Position numbers and translations under genes: made by a program. The notes beneath the pieces are model-generated. The model did not search any database. It was given only the letters and a program-made list of their open reading frames with translations, and was not told where the DNA came from. Shown here piece by piece: positions 21,790 through 32,929 of a DNA stretch of 64,000 bases. Source of the stretch: Phocoena phocoena (Eukaryota > Chordata > Mammalia > Artiodactyla > Phocoenidae). Position 1 is the stretch's first letter, and every line of letters starts with the position of its first letter. The stretch spans positions 51,646,759 to 51,710,758 of the forward strand of contig NC_089232.1 of assembly GCF_963924675.1 (NCBI RefSeq), in the 5' to 3' direction.

Positions 21790-22210
21790 ATTGGGTTTTA
21801 ATGAAATCTGAACTGGGGGCACATTAGTAGCTTTGCCAGAACTTCAGTGTCCCAGGCAGAGGGGTTTACTTGAGAAACAATATGGGGTAGAGGGGAGACC
21901 TCCTCTGACTTGTGACTGAGGCAGGCTTCCATGGCCAAGAGCAATTGTTTCTCCTGGTGGGTGTCTTCTCTGAGGGGGTCTCTGATTTGAACTATTATAT
22001 AGAATTTAGTGAGCAAATCCCTTCCCAACAAGGGGACGGGGCACTCAGGCATGAGCAGGAACTGATGTGCAAAGGTAAAACTTCCTAATAAGCAGCTGAG
22101 GGTGGGTTGTGAATTGTTTGGCTTTGGGCTGTCCATCGATCCCCATTTATACAGGATGGGGAGGAAGTAACTTTCCTACCTGCCACAACAAGGGTTACCT
22201 GAGGCTCCTT
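21790..22210 (-). pseudogene. Provirus protease remnant
   Basis: The retroviral aspartic protease cleaves Gag-Pol. The N-terminal strand VTLVVAGRKV is at about 22160-22205, and the C-terminal signature PVPLLGRDLLTKF is open at 21798-22136. Between them the usual DTGA-type active-site segment is absent: the frame goes from the first strand into unrelated residues with an in-frame stop nearby. The enzyme would be inactive. Confidence 0.75.
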
Positions 22211-23818
22211 CAGGGAAATGACTGGGTGTCCTTTGGGAGCCGAGGAGGGTCCCGGGCCCCATAACTCTTCAGTCCTTTTGGCCATCATCGGTTTGGGAGC
22301 CCCAATTCCTCTTCAGGACTGGGGGCGGTCCCGCTTCCAGTGGTCCTCTCATTTGCCTATCAGGCAGGGTCTCGGTGGACTTTTCCCGTACAGAGGGCAT
22401 TCGTCCTTCCAGTGGCCCTCCTGGCCGCATTTAAAACAGGACCCTTCTTGGTGAGGCAGGGGCCCTGATCCAGATTTTCCAGTTCCTGCCCCTGCCATGG
22501 GCTTTTACAAGGGAGGGTAACCCTGGTGGAGCAGGGGCTATAGGGCTGCCACCAATAACTGTGCCTTTTGTTGTTGTCCCTGAATCCTTTTTGCTTCTTC
22601 AACCCTATCTCTATTGTTAAGTACTCCAAGGGTGAAGTTCATGAGCTGATTCATGGGGGTTTAGGGTCCCCTAGCTGCCTTCTGTAGTTTTCTCCTTATG
22701 TCTGGGGCAGATTGAGTGATAAAATGGGTATTTACTAGGACTTGCCCTTGGGGGTGTCAGGATTAATACTGGTATACCCTCAGACGGCCCTGGAAGAGGG
22801 CTGGATTCTCATCTTCTCTGTGTTAATTCTCTGACTTCATTCATCATTATCAGGCTTAACAACACACCTTTTCATCCCTTCTGTGAGGCAATTTATCATG
22901 TGGTTCTTGTGTTCAAGCCCTCTACCTTCCTGTTGGTAGTCCCAGTGGGGGTCCTGGTTGGGGATTGCCTCCCCTCCTGTAAGGTAGGTTATATGTCCTT
23001 GATTTGGGGCTTCCAGTTCATCAGCATGTGTCTGGGCTGCAACAGGGATCTGGCTTTTCTCTTCAGAGGTGCAGCAGGTAAACAGGAGGACCTGTAGTTC
23101 CCCCAAGTAAGTTCTTAAGACCTTGTCAGCTTGGTGAATTCTTCCACGAACTGACTGGGGTCCTCAGAAAAATGTCCAGGTTTCTCTTTGCATGTAGTTA
23201 GGTCACCTATAGGAAAAGGGACGTGGACTCTGATTGTTCCTGGCACTTCCCTTAAGGGACAGAGTTTGATAGTAGGAGGCCGGTAGGTAACCCTGTTTCG
23301 TGTAGTATGGCACTGGTAACAGAGGTTATAGGACAGGGCTGGATAAGGTGGTGGGGTTTCCAGCAGCCCAGATGTGGCGCTAGGGGTAGACTTCAGAAGA
23401 CTGTCCTTCCTCAGAATTGCGGGGGTGGTAGGAGTTCCTGGCTGTGGACCTCAAGGAGGTGAACTCATAAAGGGCTCATCTAAAACACTGGGCTCCTGTG
23501 GGGGAAGAAGGTTGAAGGGTTGTGAGCCAGGCACACTCAGCAAGAGTTTTTTAGATCTAGATCTTGGAATAGGGTCATGAACATTTGGACATATGGGACT
23601 TCCCCTCATTTACCTTGCCTTTTGCAAAATAGGTCCAGCTGCAAGATGGTATTTTAATTCAGTAACCCATTTTGGTCCCCTAGTTTGTATTGGGGCCATG
23701 CAGTGTTGCAAAAGAAAATTAATTTCTTTTCTCTTAAGCCATCCTGTCTAAATTTACCCCAGTTAGCTAACATGCATCCGAACAGGGAGTCCTTTGGGGT
23801 GCTTGTAGTCACCCCCAT
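22210..23818 (-). pseudogene. Provirus gag remnant
   Basis: Gag builds the virus core. The start codon is at 23816-23818, followed by a matrix N-terminus with glycine at position 2 (MGVTTSTP), a myristoylation-type context. A capsid segment is at 22837-23106, with the major-homology-like end around WDYQQEG. A single zinc knuckle CX2CX4HX4C (22397-22438) belongs to nucleocapsid. The order MA-CA-NC and the single knuckle match gammaretroviruses. Multiple stops and frameshifts. Confidence 0.85.
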
Positions 23819-23858
23819 TTTTGGTTTGGATGTCACAGTGAGACAGGGGTCTGAAGTG

Positions 23859-24112
23859 TGAGGATTTTCCAGGAATTGGGCCACTGCCCACTTTTTGGCA
23901 TTTTATGGTCTGTCTCAGAACTGTCATGGCATAAGGGGAAGTGATTTTTAGTATTACAATGAAGGTATAATGAGCTAACAGTCAATGACCCGGCTGTTCT
24001 TGAAGCCACCTTTGTCTCAGCTGGTTCCAGCCAGTCTTTATTGCATCCCGGCAGCTGCTCCCCCTCTTCATTTATCTCTTGTTTGTGTCCTGCCACTTTC
24101 CCTCCAGTCTCA
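23859..24112 (-). repeat. Provirus 5' LTR remnant (U3 only)
   Basis: Aligns with 13979-14234 of the 3' LTR over its whole length (shared GGCCACTGCCCACTTTTTGG, TTTTTAGTATTACAAT, CTTCATTTATCT) and ends in GTCTCA before the right target duplication. By eye about one base in eight differs. R, U5, PBS and the normal several-hundred-base leader are missing, so the gag start lies only about 40 bp from U3. A deletion after integration explains this. The PBS is gone, so the primer tRNA cannot be read. Confidence 0.85.
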
Positions 24113-24439
24113 GAATCTCTGCAATATATTCCCCAGCTTGTGGTTTGCCCATCAGAGTAGGGGAGGGAGTTTGGGATTTGATTACATCTCGAGTCTACCC
24201 CTCCTCCTCCCCGTCTCGTTGTGGTTCCTTCTCTATGTCTTTAGTTGTAGAAGATCTTTCCTGGTAGGTTCCAGTCTTTTTCATCGACGGTTGTTCTGCA
24301 GATAGCTGTGATTTTGGTGTGCTTGTGAGAGGAGGTGAGCTCAGGGTCTTTCTACCCTGCCATCTTGGCCCAAAAGGTCTTCACTTTTGAGGACTGCATC
24401 GTATGGGCTCTCTCAGGTTGCCTCCAGGCCTGAGCAGCA

Positions 24440-24600
24440 GTGAGAACAGTGATGCCAGAGCAGGCCCATCCTCAGAATCACTTGGACATCGTGGGTGCCA
24501 CCCAGGCTTCTGGCGTCAGAACCTAGGGTGTGGGGCTGGAGAATCTGCATTTTTAAGAAGCCCCTTCAGGATCAGCATTGGGGAGGGGCTGTTCTGAAAC
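24440..24600. repeat. MER5A-like hAT MITE relic
   Basis: TCAGAATCACTTGGACATC, GAGAATCTGCATTTTTAAGAAG and CTTCAGGATCAGCATTGGGG match the spaced landmarks of MER5A-type elements. It is diverged, and the ends are not clearly preserved. Confidence 0.5.
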
Positions 24601-25869
24601 CCTCTGGGCTGCCGTAAAGCACCTACATCGCTCCTTCTAGGAACTCACAGAGTTGTCACCTGTTAAGTCAGACAAAATAATGTCTACCTTGTAGAATCTC
24701 TGGGAAAGACAAACAGATTGCTGGTGGACCTCAGGGTCTGGCATATTTTAGGTGCTCAAAAAATAGTAACTTCTAGATCCCAGGGGAAGCCTTTGCACTA
24801 TATCCTAACAGACGGACACTCTGTTTCTACACTCACCCCTGGGAAGGGCTTTCTGCCTTGGACCCCAGCTCTCCACATCCTGCTTTGCATAAATACAGAA
24901 TTTCTGCTCATCCTTTCAGGAGCATGTCTACTGTATGGCAGACATCAAAAAAAGTCAGAACACATTTCCACAAGACAGGATATATATAATTAGGACTGTC
25001 CCAGAAAAACAGAGGCTATATGGCCATAGATGACGACCAGGGGAAGCCGGGGGAGATGGTGGTTTCTGAACACACGGTGAGTGGCTCTCAGAACCCCTTT
25101 GCCCACCCAGTCAAGGAGGTGGTAAGACTGCGTGAGGGAAAAGAGGGAAATGGCCGTTTATGGGGTGTCTGCACCAAGTGTAGTGTGGTTGTCGTGTGGT
25201 ATAAACCATTTGTCACCAGCTGATAAGTCCGGAAACTGAGATTAAACACACATTTTTAGAGCCATTTGACATTGCCACAGTATTCAACAGTGTGATTTTT
25301 TTCTAGTACTTTATCAAAGTATTGGTCTGTGACTGACTGGATTTTTTTCAAAATTGGTCATTTACAGAAAATTGCAGAGGCCTTGGTTTAGAGACTGATG
25401 TATGACCTCTTACTTAATCTTCACACAGCCTCTGCACACTCTTGGATTAGGGGTTCCTTTCTCTTCCCCTTGTCCCCCCTCGCAGGAAGCCAGCATCCCC
25501 GTGCTTGCCTGCTAAGCTTCAACCAGAGGAGGGCGGCTCTGTCCCTGAGTCTCCTGTCCCACCCCAATCAGGAGGCAGGGGCCAAGACTCCCTGGGAAGA
25601 TCCCAGGGAGAGTCTAGGGGCTCCTGATTTGCCCAGGATATGGGGGTGTGGAACGCTCAGGGCAGACTGACCTGGGGACTGCCATGTTCCTGAGGCCTCA
25701 GAGGAAGGAAATTCCCCAGATAACCTCCGCCCTGCCTTTGGAATCATGGGTCCGTGTCAGAGAGCTTTCCCTCCTATCCGATCCCAGCCCTCAGTGCTGT
25801 AGCTAATCAACTAATTATCAAGTTACATACTACTAAATACTGAGTCTGTGCTAGCTGCCCCGGGGTACA
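24600..25869. other. Unique sequence
   Basis: No exon or clear repeat recognised. Possible MIR fragment near 24660-24760. Confidence 0.35.
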
Positions 25870-26045
25870 CCAAATGAAGATATTTTTGGTAAGCACGTAC
25901 TCTGATTAGCTCATTTAATTTTCACTGTGACCTTGTGAGATAGGTCCTATTTTTACCTTCATTGCACAAGAGAATCTCAAGGAGGTTAAGGGACAGGCTT
26001 AAAGTCACACAGCTGATAAGTGGCAGGACTGGAGCCTCACCCGCC
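25870..26045 (+). repeat. MIR
   Basis: CATTTAATTTTCACTGTGACC, GAGATAGGTCCTATTTTTACC, AGGTTAAGGGACAGGC and AGTCACACAGCTGATAAGTGG are a textbook MIR core and 3' end. Confidence 0.85.
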
Positions 26046-28119
26046 CACGAAGGCGCTGCCCTGTGCCAGGCCCTGAGCTCTTAACATGTGTGAGGCTGTG
26101 GAGCTGCCACTGAGGGACTGACAGTCTAGTTGGGGCTGCGAGACCCTTGAAGAATCCTAGAAGGGTCAGATAGACCTGACTATGGCCCAGGAACCTGGAG
26201 GAGGGAGGAAGACTGGGACAGAGGCTGTGGAGGACTTCAGGGAGGGAGGCTGCTGCTCTCAAGGCCCGCCTCCCCTGGGAGTTTGCTCACATCCTGTGTC
26301 CCTGCCCCCTCCCTCCCCAGATGTGATCTCCTTGTCCCTGGGGCCTCAGAGAAGAGGCTATTGTTCCCTCCCACACACCAGCACTTGGGGACCTGAAAGG
26401 CCCCTCTCGCCTGTCAGGGCAGCTCAGGCTCCCCACAGTGACAGGGCTGGTAGCTGTCACTACAGCATTCTCAGCCCCTGACACTGTACCCCCCTCCTCA
26501 GTTTCCCACGTGATCTCTTAGCCTCCAAATGGCGTCTTCTGTGCATTTTCTTCCTTTGAGAAGGATATGCGTTAGGAATCCCAGAGGGAAGAGCCCTGCT
26601 GGGAGACCTTCTGCCTTCCCCCTCTCCTGGATTTCCCCTTTTATCTCTGGTGTTCTGTGCTCTCCGGGGGAGGGGGGCAGAGTGGGGCAGAGTGCACCAG
26701 GCTATTGGTGTCAGGAGTTCCAAGCCAGTATCAGGCTGCCCAGATCTCTCAGTGGCCAGTCATTTAAAATGGGGGTGATCATGAAGAGTAAATGGGAAAT
26801 GGCCGAGGAAGTTCTTTGCCAGCTCTCAGTGGCTCTCTACCTAGTTTAGCTTCCCTCCCACTCTCAGTTTATTCCAGTCTTGCTCAGCCTTCAAAATTCA
26901 GCTCCAGCCCGCTGCCTCCCAGAAGACCTCCTTGACTACACCACTGTGGACTGAGTCCTCAGCCTGGAAGGGTCATCATCCGCACTTGGTGATCCGTCGT
27001 GTGTTCCTACAGCCCCAGAGCGCAATGTGAACACGAGGCATCACTCTTATGACCATGTGTTGGAATCCACCATGCTGCCCTCACATCACCAGACCCAGTA
27101 CAAGCTCAAGCTTCTTTACTCAGAACTTCCATGCCGTAGAACTTCTCATTTTCCAAGTGCTTTTACCAGGATGGTCAGATGTGGGGGATCTCTTAGCAAC
27201 CCAGGCAGCTGGTTTGGGAGACACTTTTGGAATTCCCATCATACTGGTGAGGATGGCGACGCTGACAATGCCCAGGAGACCCAGCCAAGGTCCCAGGACT
27301 GGGCAGCCGATTGCCAGCTCAGGATTCAAATCCAGGTTATGGTGTTCTCGTCGCTCCCCCGCTGGCCACATTTGCTCAGGGCCCAAATAAAACCAACAAA
27401 GAACCCAAAGTGTGTGCACTTGGGGCTCATATGACCTCTTAAGTGGGCCCTTGCCTTTTCTTGGCTTCCCCCTGCTCCCTTCCCCGGTATCTCTGACCCC
27501 TCCCAGAAGCCATCCCTGAGCCCTACCAGAGAGCCAGTCCAGGCCTGGGCTGGCAAAGACAGCCCCAACAGAAGGCCATAGGGGTACAGAGCCACAGGGG
27601 CCCCAGCCGCTAGAGCAGGTCCTGCACGCTACATGCGTCCAGATCTGGATCCATATCCGGAACAAGGCAGGCAGAGCTTTGCTCTTGGCAGGACAAACAG
27701 TCCTGGTTCCTCAGGGCCTCAGAGGCCAGGAGAGGGTTTTAAATAGCCAGGGACAGGCCTATTGTGAGGCCCGGTTTAAATTGATTGAATCAGGTTTAAT
27801 TGTTGGTTGGTGCTGAAATGAGGAATGAGGTATGGCTTTAAATAGGAACCATAAGTGTTTTAGCCTCGCCCTGGCAAGAACTGCAAGCACAGATCTGGTC
27901 TCCTATTCAGAGCGGGGAGGCAGTAGAGAGGGTGGACCGAGTGGGGCTGGCCTGGGCTGGGGGCGCTCAGGAAGATGAGGTCTTGCTGATTCAATCAGCC
28001 AGTCCATCTGTCCCTTTCCTCACTGCCCTTTGACCGAGCGTACTTATTCCCATCTGCGTCTTTGCGGCTGTGCCCGGACCCGTCTTCCTAGAGTCGACAG
28101 AGGAAGAGGGGGGCACAGC
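26046..28119. other. Unique GC-rich sequence
   Basis: No exon supported. The longest frame, minus strand 27120-27665 (181 codons), has no domain I recognise. I see no flanking splice pattern to call it an exon, and plus-strand frames overlap it. Confidence 0.4.
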
Positions 28120-28235
28120 AGAGCAGAAAAGGAACTCGAGGTCCTGCATTCGGGCCTTACTCTGCCCCTCACTGGCTGTGTGGCCTTGCGAAGCCATCTG
28201 AGTTCTCTGGGGCTCATCTTCCACATCTGGAAACC
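28120..28235 (-). repeat. MIR
   Basis: CTCTGCCCCTCACTGGCTGTGTGGCC and CTCTGGGGCTCATCTTCCACATCTGG, the reverse-strand MIR pattern. Confidence 0.7.
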
Positions 28236-28949
28236 AAGATGAAGCTTGCCCTACCAGCCTCCTTCAATGAGCTCTGAAAGCTGTCAGCTGGGCCATTACT
28301 GTGGCAGATCAGCACCTCCCCTACCTGGCCCTGGGCCAAGCTGGGTGTGTGGGGTGTGGAGTGTGTGCCCTCTAGGGCCCGAGGGCTCTCCCCCCACCAC
28401 GGGTCACAGCCCACTCCGCGGTGCCTTCCTCGGTGTTGCTGAACATTTCCGATTCTCTGGGCCAGGGCAGGAGTCCTGGTCCATTCCTCTCACCTGGGGC
28501 CTTCCTGGTAGGCTCACCTGCTTGCACCTTTTGCTTCAAGCTTCCCTTAACTCCCACCCAGAGCCAGGTGGGGCAGTCAGAAGAGAAAGCCAGAGAAGGC
28601 CCACAGAGCCAGTGTTCCGACGGCCAGTCTCCTTGGGAGGGTTCCCAGCCCCACCCACGCCCAGTCCTGGGACAGGATGAGGGACCATCTGGAGCCATTT
28701 TCCCATCTCTGAAGAATGGGTATGGCCAAGGGCAGAGATCTGGATTTCCCCTTTTTTCCTGGAGTTAGATTTAGGACTTTGGGGACCTGTGAGAGAAAGT
28801 GACAGGGAGGCAGATTTTAACTCACCTGAAAGACCGTTTAGATGAGGCTTTCTCAGGGAACACCAGAGGAGCTCAGACAAAGCCTGGATGAAGCTTCCAT
28901 TGAGAGGGTTGCAGAAGGGATGCCTCCTGGGCTGGGACAGCTGAGGCTG
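28236..28949. other. Unique sequence
   Basis: Nothing recognised. Several overlapping frames on both strands are not credible genes. Confidence 0.35.
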
Positions 28950-29065
28950 GTGTCCGAGTTGGAAGACCCCATCCTGGTTCAACCTCTGACCTACTCGCTC
29001 CATGACCTTCAGCCAGCTGCTTCACCTCCCTGAGCCACAGGCTCCGCTTTTGTGAAAACGGGGAA
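28950..29065 (-). repeat. MIR fragment
   Basis: Diverged MIR: TCCATGACCTTCAGCCAGC, TTCACCTCCCTGAGCC, TTTGTGAAAACGGGG. Confidence 0.55.
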
Positions 29066-29899
29066 AGAAGGCTTTTCTGAAAAAGGGCAGTATGAGGATT
29101 CTGAAATATGAACGCACAGATGCAAAAGTACTCCTTGCTTGGCCCGGGATTGGCATTGGATAAGCGCTGGCTGACTGTGAACCTAAGCCAGCTAGGGGTT
29201 TGGAGCAGGCGATCCCCTGCAACTCTGAGTGTCGATGACTTTAATCAGCACAGGTAGCCAGATGCCCCGGTGAGGACACTGCCAGATGAAGGGCCCACAG
29301 GGTTGAGATAAGAGCGGGATAGGATAAGAGTGGGCAGTTAACTGCAGCACCATGCCCTCAGCTTGACTTCTTTTTGGAGGGGGAACATGGAAGGGGCGGG
29401 CAAATCTTATCTGTATGAAGTGGAAATAAAGCTCTTATCTCACTTCCTTCTCCAAGCTGCATGTGATGGCTATGCCTGTGCCACGGACGTGCTGGGAGGA
29501 TAACGGGAACTAACGGGGTCTGGGCCACATTCTCTGGGTCCTCTTCCCACACAGCCATCCAGAGCGGGAGAATCGGACTCCCTTTGCGGTGCCAAAATAA
29601 ACTTGCATTGTTTCCAGCAACACAAGAGGCCCTGAGTGAAGCAGCTTTTGCCAAACCCTATAAGGAAGCGGGGGGGAGGGGAGGGGAGCCTGGAATGAGA
29701 GATCCCCCCTCGTCCCCCCACCTCCAGCTTTCTCCTGACTTCCAGAGAACTCTGTGTAGGCAAGCCCAAAAGCAAGTCCCGGAGGGCACTGTGGGAATCT
29801 GGGCTTTTAGGGGAAAATGAAGGGACTGGAACTCCCATTTCTTGAGTGTCTTCTGTGTGCTCAGTACTTTGCTTATATTCATGTCAGTGGGCTGGGGGT
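29066..29899. other. Unique sequence
   Basis: Nothing recognised apart from a short G-run near 29670-29685. Confidence 0.35.
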
Positions 29900-30110
29900 G
29901 CACACAGACCTTGGTTCAAAGGCTGATCCTGTCACTTGCTAACTCTATGGTCTGGGCAAGCAAGTAACTTTCTCTGCACTTTCGTTTCCTCATAGGTACA
30001 ATGGAGCTAATAATAGTACACTTCAGAGGGTTGTACTGAAGGTTAACTCAGGTAGCATGGTAAAATGCTTACACATAAAATGCCCTCAATACATATCAGT
30101 TGTCACGACT
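29900..30110 (-). repeat. MIR
   Basis: GATCCTGTCACTTGCTAACTC, GCAAGTAACTTTCTCTGCAC, TTCCTCATAGGTACAATGG, AGGGTTGTACTGAAGG. A near full-length MIR on the minus strand. Confidence 0.85.
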
Positions 30111-30614
30111 ATTAAATAGTTGCTGTTAATAATAATTTTCAGTACGATGCCCAGAGGCAGGTATTGTTATGTGACCACTGAAGCACTTTTTCAGGGTCTG
30201 ACAGTTACTGAGTGGCGGGCTTAGGATTCAAACTCGGGCCTGCCCGGCTCCAAGGCCCACACTTGTACCTGCATCTGAGATGGGGCCCTGGCTGGGTTTC
30301 TTGATGCAGGTGCCAAGCTGCTCCGAGGCTGGGGAATGGGCAAGCAGAGCCCGTCAGGCAACATTTTCACGGCCCCACCGCCCCCTAGACTTCATAGGCT
30401 TGGCCACTGTCCAGCTGGGCCTGACTGAACACTAAAGCCCAGGATCCCCTCACCAGGACCCAGGGCCCCTTTGTCTTTGAAGCATCCATCTGGAGCGAGT
30501 GTCTGCAGCTTGGGCCCTGCTCTGAGTGGCATCTGCACGATTAGACCGCAGGCCCTGCCCAGGAGCCTCCCATTCCTGCCTGGACAGCTTACTGAAGCTG
30601 ATCCAAAGCCTCCT

Positions 30615-30800
30615 GGGATGTAAATCTGACTCTGTCACTCCCTAGCTGGGTGACGTGGGCTGGTTACCTGCTCTGTCTGAGCCGCAGTTTTCTCCTTTCT
30701 AACACTAGAGCAATATTGCCTAGCTTTCCGTGTCTCTGTGAGAGTTACAAGAGATAATGAATATGACAGTCAATGTTTGTGTTTTGAGACAAGTGCTCCG
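30615..30800 (-). repeat. MIR
   Basis: CTGACTCTGTCACTCCCTAGCTGGG, GTTACCTGCTCTGTCTGAGCC, TCTCTGTGAGAGTTACAAG are minus-strand MIR landmarks. Confidence 0.75.
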
Positions 30801-31029
30801 TGGGACCATGGGACCTATTTTTCATCCTTAGATATGGACTCTCTGCATGTCATCCTTAATGAAAAATGAATAACTCATGTGTTCGTTTTATTAAATGCTG
30901 CCCCGCAGAAGTGTGGGCTTATGCAATTCTCCAGACTGTCAACTGGAAGATATCTCAGAATTCCTTGTAAATCAAAAGGTTTCATTTTGCTGCCAAGACA
31001 GTCAGCTTTTTTTGCCTAGAGTCAGGCGA

Positions 31030-31215
31030 TGCTGGGCTGGGATTAGAGTCAGGAGACCTGCCGGCTGGTCCAGACTCTGCCAATTACTGATGTGGGAAAG
31101 GGTGGAAGCAGACTGCTTCTTGTCTGTGTGGCCTCGGTTTCCTCCTCTGCAGAATGGCTGGTGTGTGTGTTGGGACAGCCCTACTGGATGACCATCCTTC
31201 TCCTCCAGTTCTAAA
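31030..31215 (-). repeat. MIR-like relic
   Basis: GATTAGAGTCAGGAGACC and GCCTCGGTTTCCTCCTCTGCAGAATGG follow the MIR order, with one internal insertion. Confidence 0.6.
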
Positions 31216-32554
31216 ATTCTGGAATTTGATCTTTCTTTCTCTCTGCTTCTGTGTACTCTCTCCAGCCCCCTTCCCAGCCTCCTTCTACCCTCATCCCATG
31301 ATCTCTCTCTCCTGTCAATCAGGCCAAATCAGCCCAGGGCAGAGACTGTGGAGAAAAAACATCTATGTGTTCCTGGCAGACGACAATTTTCTGATGCCCC
31401 TTATTGCAAAAGCAGCCCTTCTTTAGGGTGAAGAGAAGGACAGCCAAAATCTGTTTCTATTATGGGGTCCAGAAACCGAGGCATTTGCTCATGGAGCTGA
31501 GGATGGATACATTTAGAAGTAACAAATGGCCCCTTCTCTGGCTGTGGTTGGGAGGGGGTCCCAGGCCAGCCCAAGGGGGCTTCGTGGCCACCTGGTGGAG
31601 CAGATTCCAGGCCACCCAGAGGGGTCAATGGACTGTGGGCGTGGATGGAGAATAGATGGGGTGAAGAGCTCAGAGGGAATTCAGCCTCCTGAAAACCACA
31701 GGCAGTATTGTCCCTCGGGGAGGGGAGGGGAGGGAAGATAGGTAAAATGTTTGGGTTTCTTTACACTGGGTCCAGCTGACTGACAGTAGGAAAGATAAAT
31801 AGGGGACTGGAAAGAGTGCCGCGTGCAGGGGTGGGGAAGGAAAGGGGGAGTGAGAGAGAGAGACAGGGACAAGGGCAAGGATGGAGAGAGGCAGAGGGGA
31901 CAAAGAGAATCAAGGAAGGGAAAGGGAAGAGAGAAAAAGAGAGGAAGAGAGAAAAGAGAGAAGGACAGGAGGAGGGGAGAAAGGGAGGAAAGCAGGCAAG
32001 AAGGAGGGGAACAGGAAGGGGAGAGAGTGAAGAAGGAAGCTGTCTCCCTGCACTGTGTCTTCGGAGTGCAGCCTCCAAGACTGAGGATGCATCAAGGAAC
32101 CAGCCTGCACACAGGGTGATCTTCCGACAGCCCCCTTCCTGAGTCATCCCTGTGCCCCTTGCTCTACAGTTCCCCCAACAAAGGCAGGTTTTGAGAAGCT
32201 CCTCATTGCACAACTCAGGGAGTGCTATTTACATAAACACGAAGTGAGTAGGTGCCCTGCAGCTGTGCAAGGAAATAGCAGGCCCTGTGTGGCTGGCAAG
32301 TCCTAGAAGCAAGTCTTAGCGGCATAGTTAGACGGGGGCATCGCTGAGTATTCAAAACACAGCGTGTGTTGTCCCAGTCCCTAAATCATTAAATATAGTT
32401 TATACTATACTCCGTTTATACTATACTTTTGCACATATAAAGCCACTCTATTCGTAGTGTTTAGCTGTAAAACTCTCTTCACTAGTTCTGAAAATAAAAT
32501 CCCTTACTCAGTAAAGACCTGCAACCATTAAGCTCTCTATCCATCCATCTGTCC
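31216..32554. other. Unique sequence with a purine-rich tract
   Basis: No gene. Overlapping frames at 31761-32213 are the two strands of the GA tract and are rejected. Confidence 0.4.
31808..32035 (+). repeat. GA-rich tract
   Basis: About 230 bp of nearly pure plus-strand purines (GAGAGAGAGACAGGGAC, AAGGGAAGAGAGAAAAAGAG, GGAGGGGAGAAAGGGAGG). Low-complexity DNA. Homopurine runs of this type can form triplex structures in vitro; nothing here shows a role. Confidence 0.8.
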
Positions 32555-32770
32555 ATCCATCCATTCCTCTGGAATTTATCCTCTCAGCCCGTTTTTCATC
32601 GAGTATCTACAGTGTGCCAGGTACTCAGCCTCACTGGGCCATCCATGGAAACTTCTCAGTCCTTGCCCTCAATGGGCTCACCCTTTATTGGGGAAACACA
32701 CATAACTAATTTAGTATATATCAATATACATTATAAGCGCGATAATAAAAGTATTACCAATTGTCATCTG
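32555..32770 (+). repeat. L2 relic
   Basis: TCGAGTATCTACAGTGTGCCAGG, CTCAGTCCTTGCCCTCAATGG and AATATACATTATAAGCGCGATAATAAAAG follow the L2 3' end pattern. Confidence 0.65.
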
Positions 32771-32929
32771 GGATAAACAAAACAAGACAAATCATCAGTG
32801 CCAGGCAACTGTTGCAGGTCTGCAATGTGGGCCCCCTGGCTTCCAGCAGGAGGTACCCTGCTCTCTCTGCCTCTCAACCGTAGAAGACTTGTTTGGCTAG
32901 TGTGCCCTGAGTTCAGAATCGGCATCTAT

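Larger units (their letters stand above)
13701..24112 (-). mobile_element. Endogenous gammaretrovirus-like provirus (class I ERV)
   Basis: A minus-strand provirus. Left to right on the plus strand it shows the 3' LTR, a polypyrimidine (reversed PPT), env, integrase, RNase H, RT, protease, gag and the remnant 5' LTR, the exact reverse of LTR-gag-pro-pol-env-LTR. Target duplication of 4 bp: GAAC at 13697-13700 and GAAT at 24113-24116, with LTR ends TG...CA; 4 bp is usual for gammaretrovirus-type integrases. Gamma features are a Gag N-terminal MGVTTSTP, one zinc knuckle, YVDD in RT and a CX6CC motif in the envelope TM subunit. Five SINEs or L1 tails and many stops interrupt it, and no frame is intact. 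The family is not named because the LTR needs a library search. Confidence 0.92.
10865..24378 (-). mobile_element. Old L1 (5'UTR + ORF1), split by a provirus and an L1 tail
   Basis: Minus-strand L1 present in three pieces: 10865-12821 (inter-ORF region, ORF1, inner 5'UTR), 13218-13700 (middle 5'UTR) and 24113-24378 (outer 5'UTR, ending at the reversed start GCCATCTTGGCCC). Continuity is shown because the 5'UTR breaks after CCTGTGGAAGAAC and resumes with GAATCTCTGCAATATATT, as expected for one uninterrupted L1 5'UTR. ORF2 and the 3' end are missing to the left, and no poly-T marks that edge. Most L1 copies lose the 5' end, so a later deletion is the likely cause. Parallel alignment with the 58.87-60.57 kb part of the other L1 supports the call. 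Confidence 0.85.

Noticed and set aside
13697..24116. A longer target duplication (GAAGAAC) for the provirus
   Set aside because: The extra bases belong to the L1 5'UTR on one side only; only GAAC/GAAT repeats on both sides of the LTR ends.
27120..27665. A 181-codon minus-strand open frame
   Set aside because: No domain, low conservation signals, and overlapping plus-strand frames in the same region. It is GC-rich non-coding sequence until shown otherwise.
31761..32213. A 150-codon minus-strand frame and plus-strand partners
   Set aside because: They are the two strands of a GA-rich low-complexity tract; the translations are Ser/Phe/Pro-rich and Lys/Arg/Glu-rich repeats.
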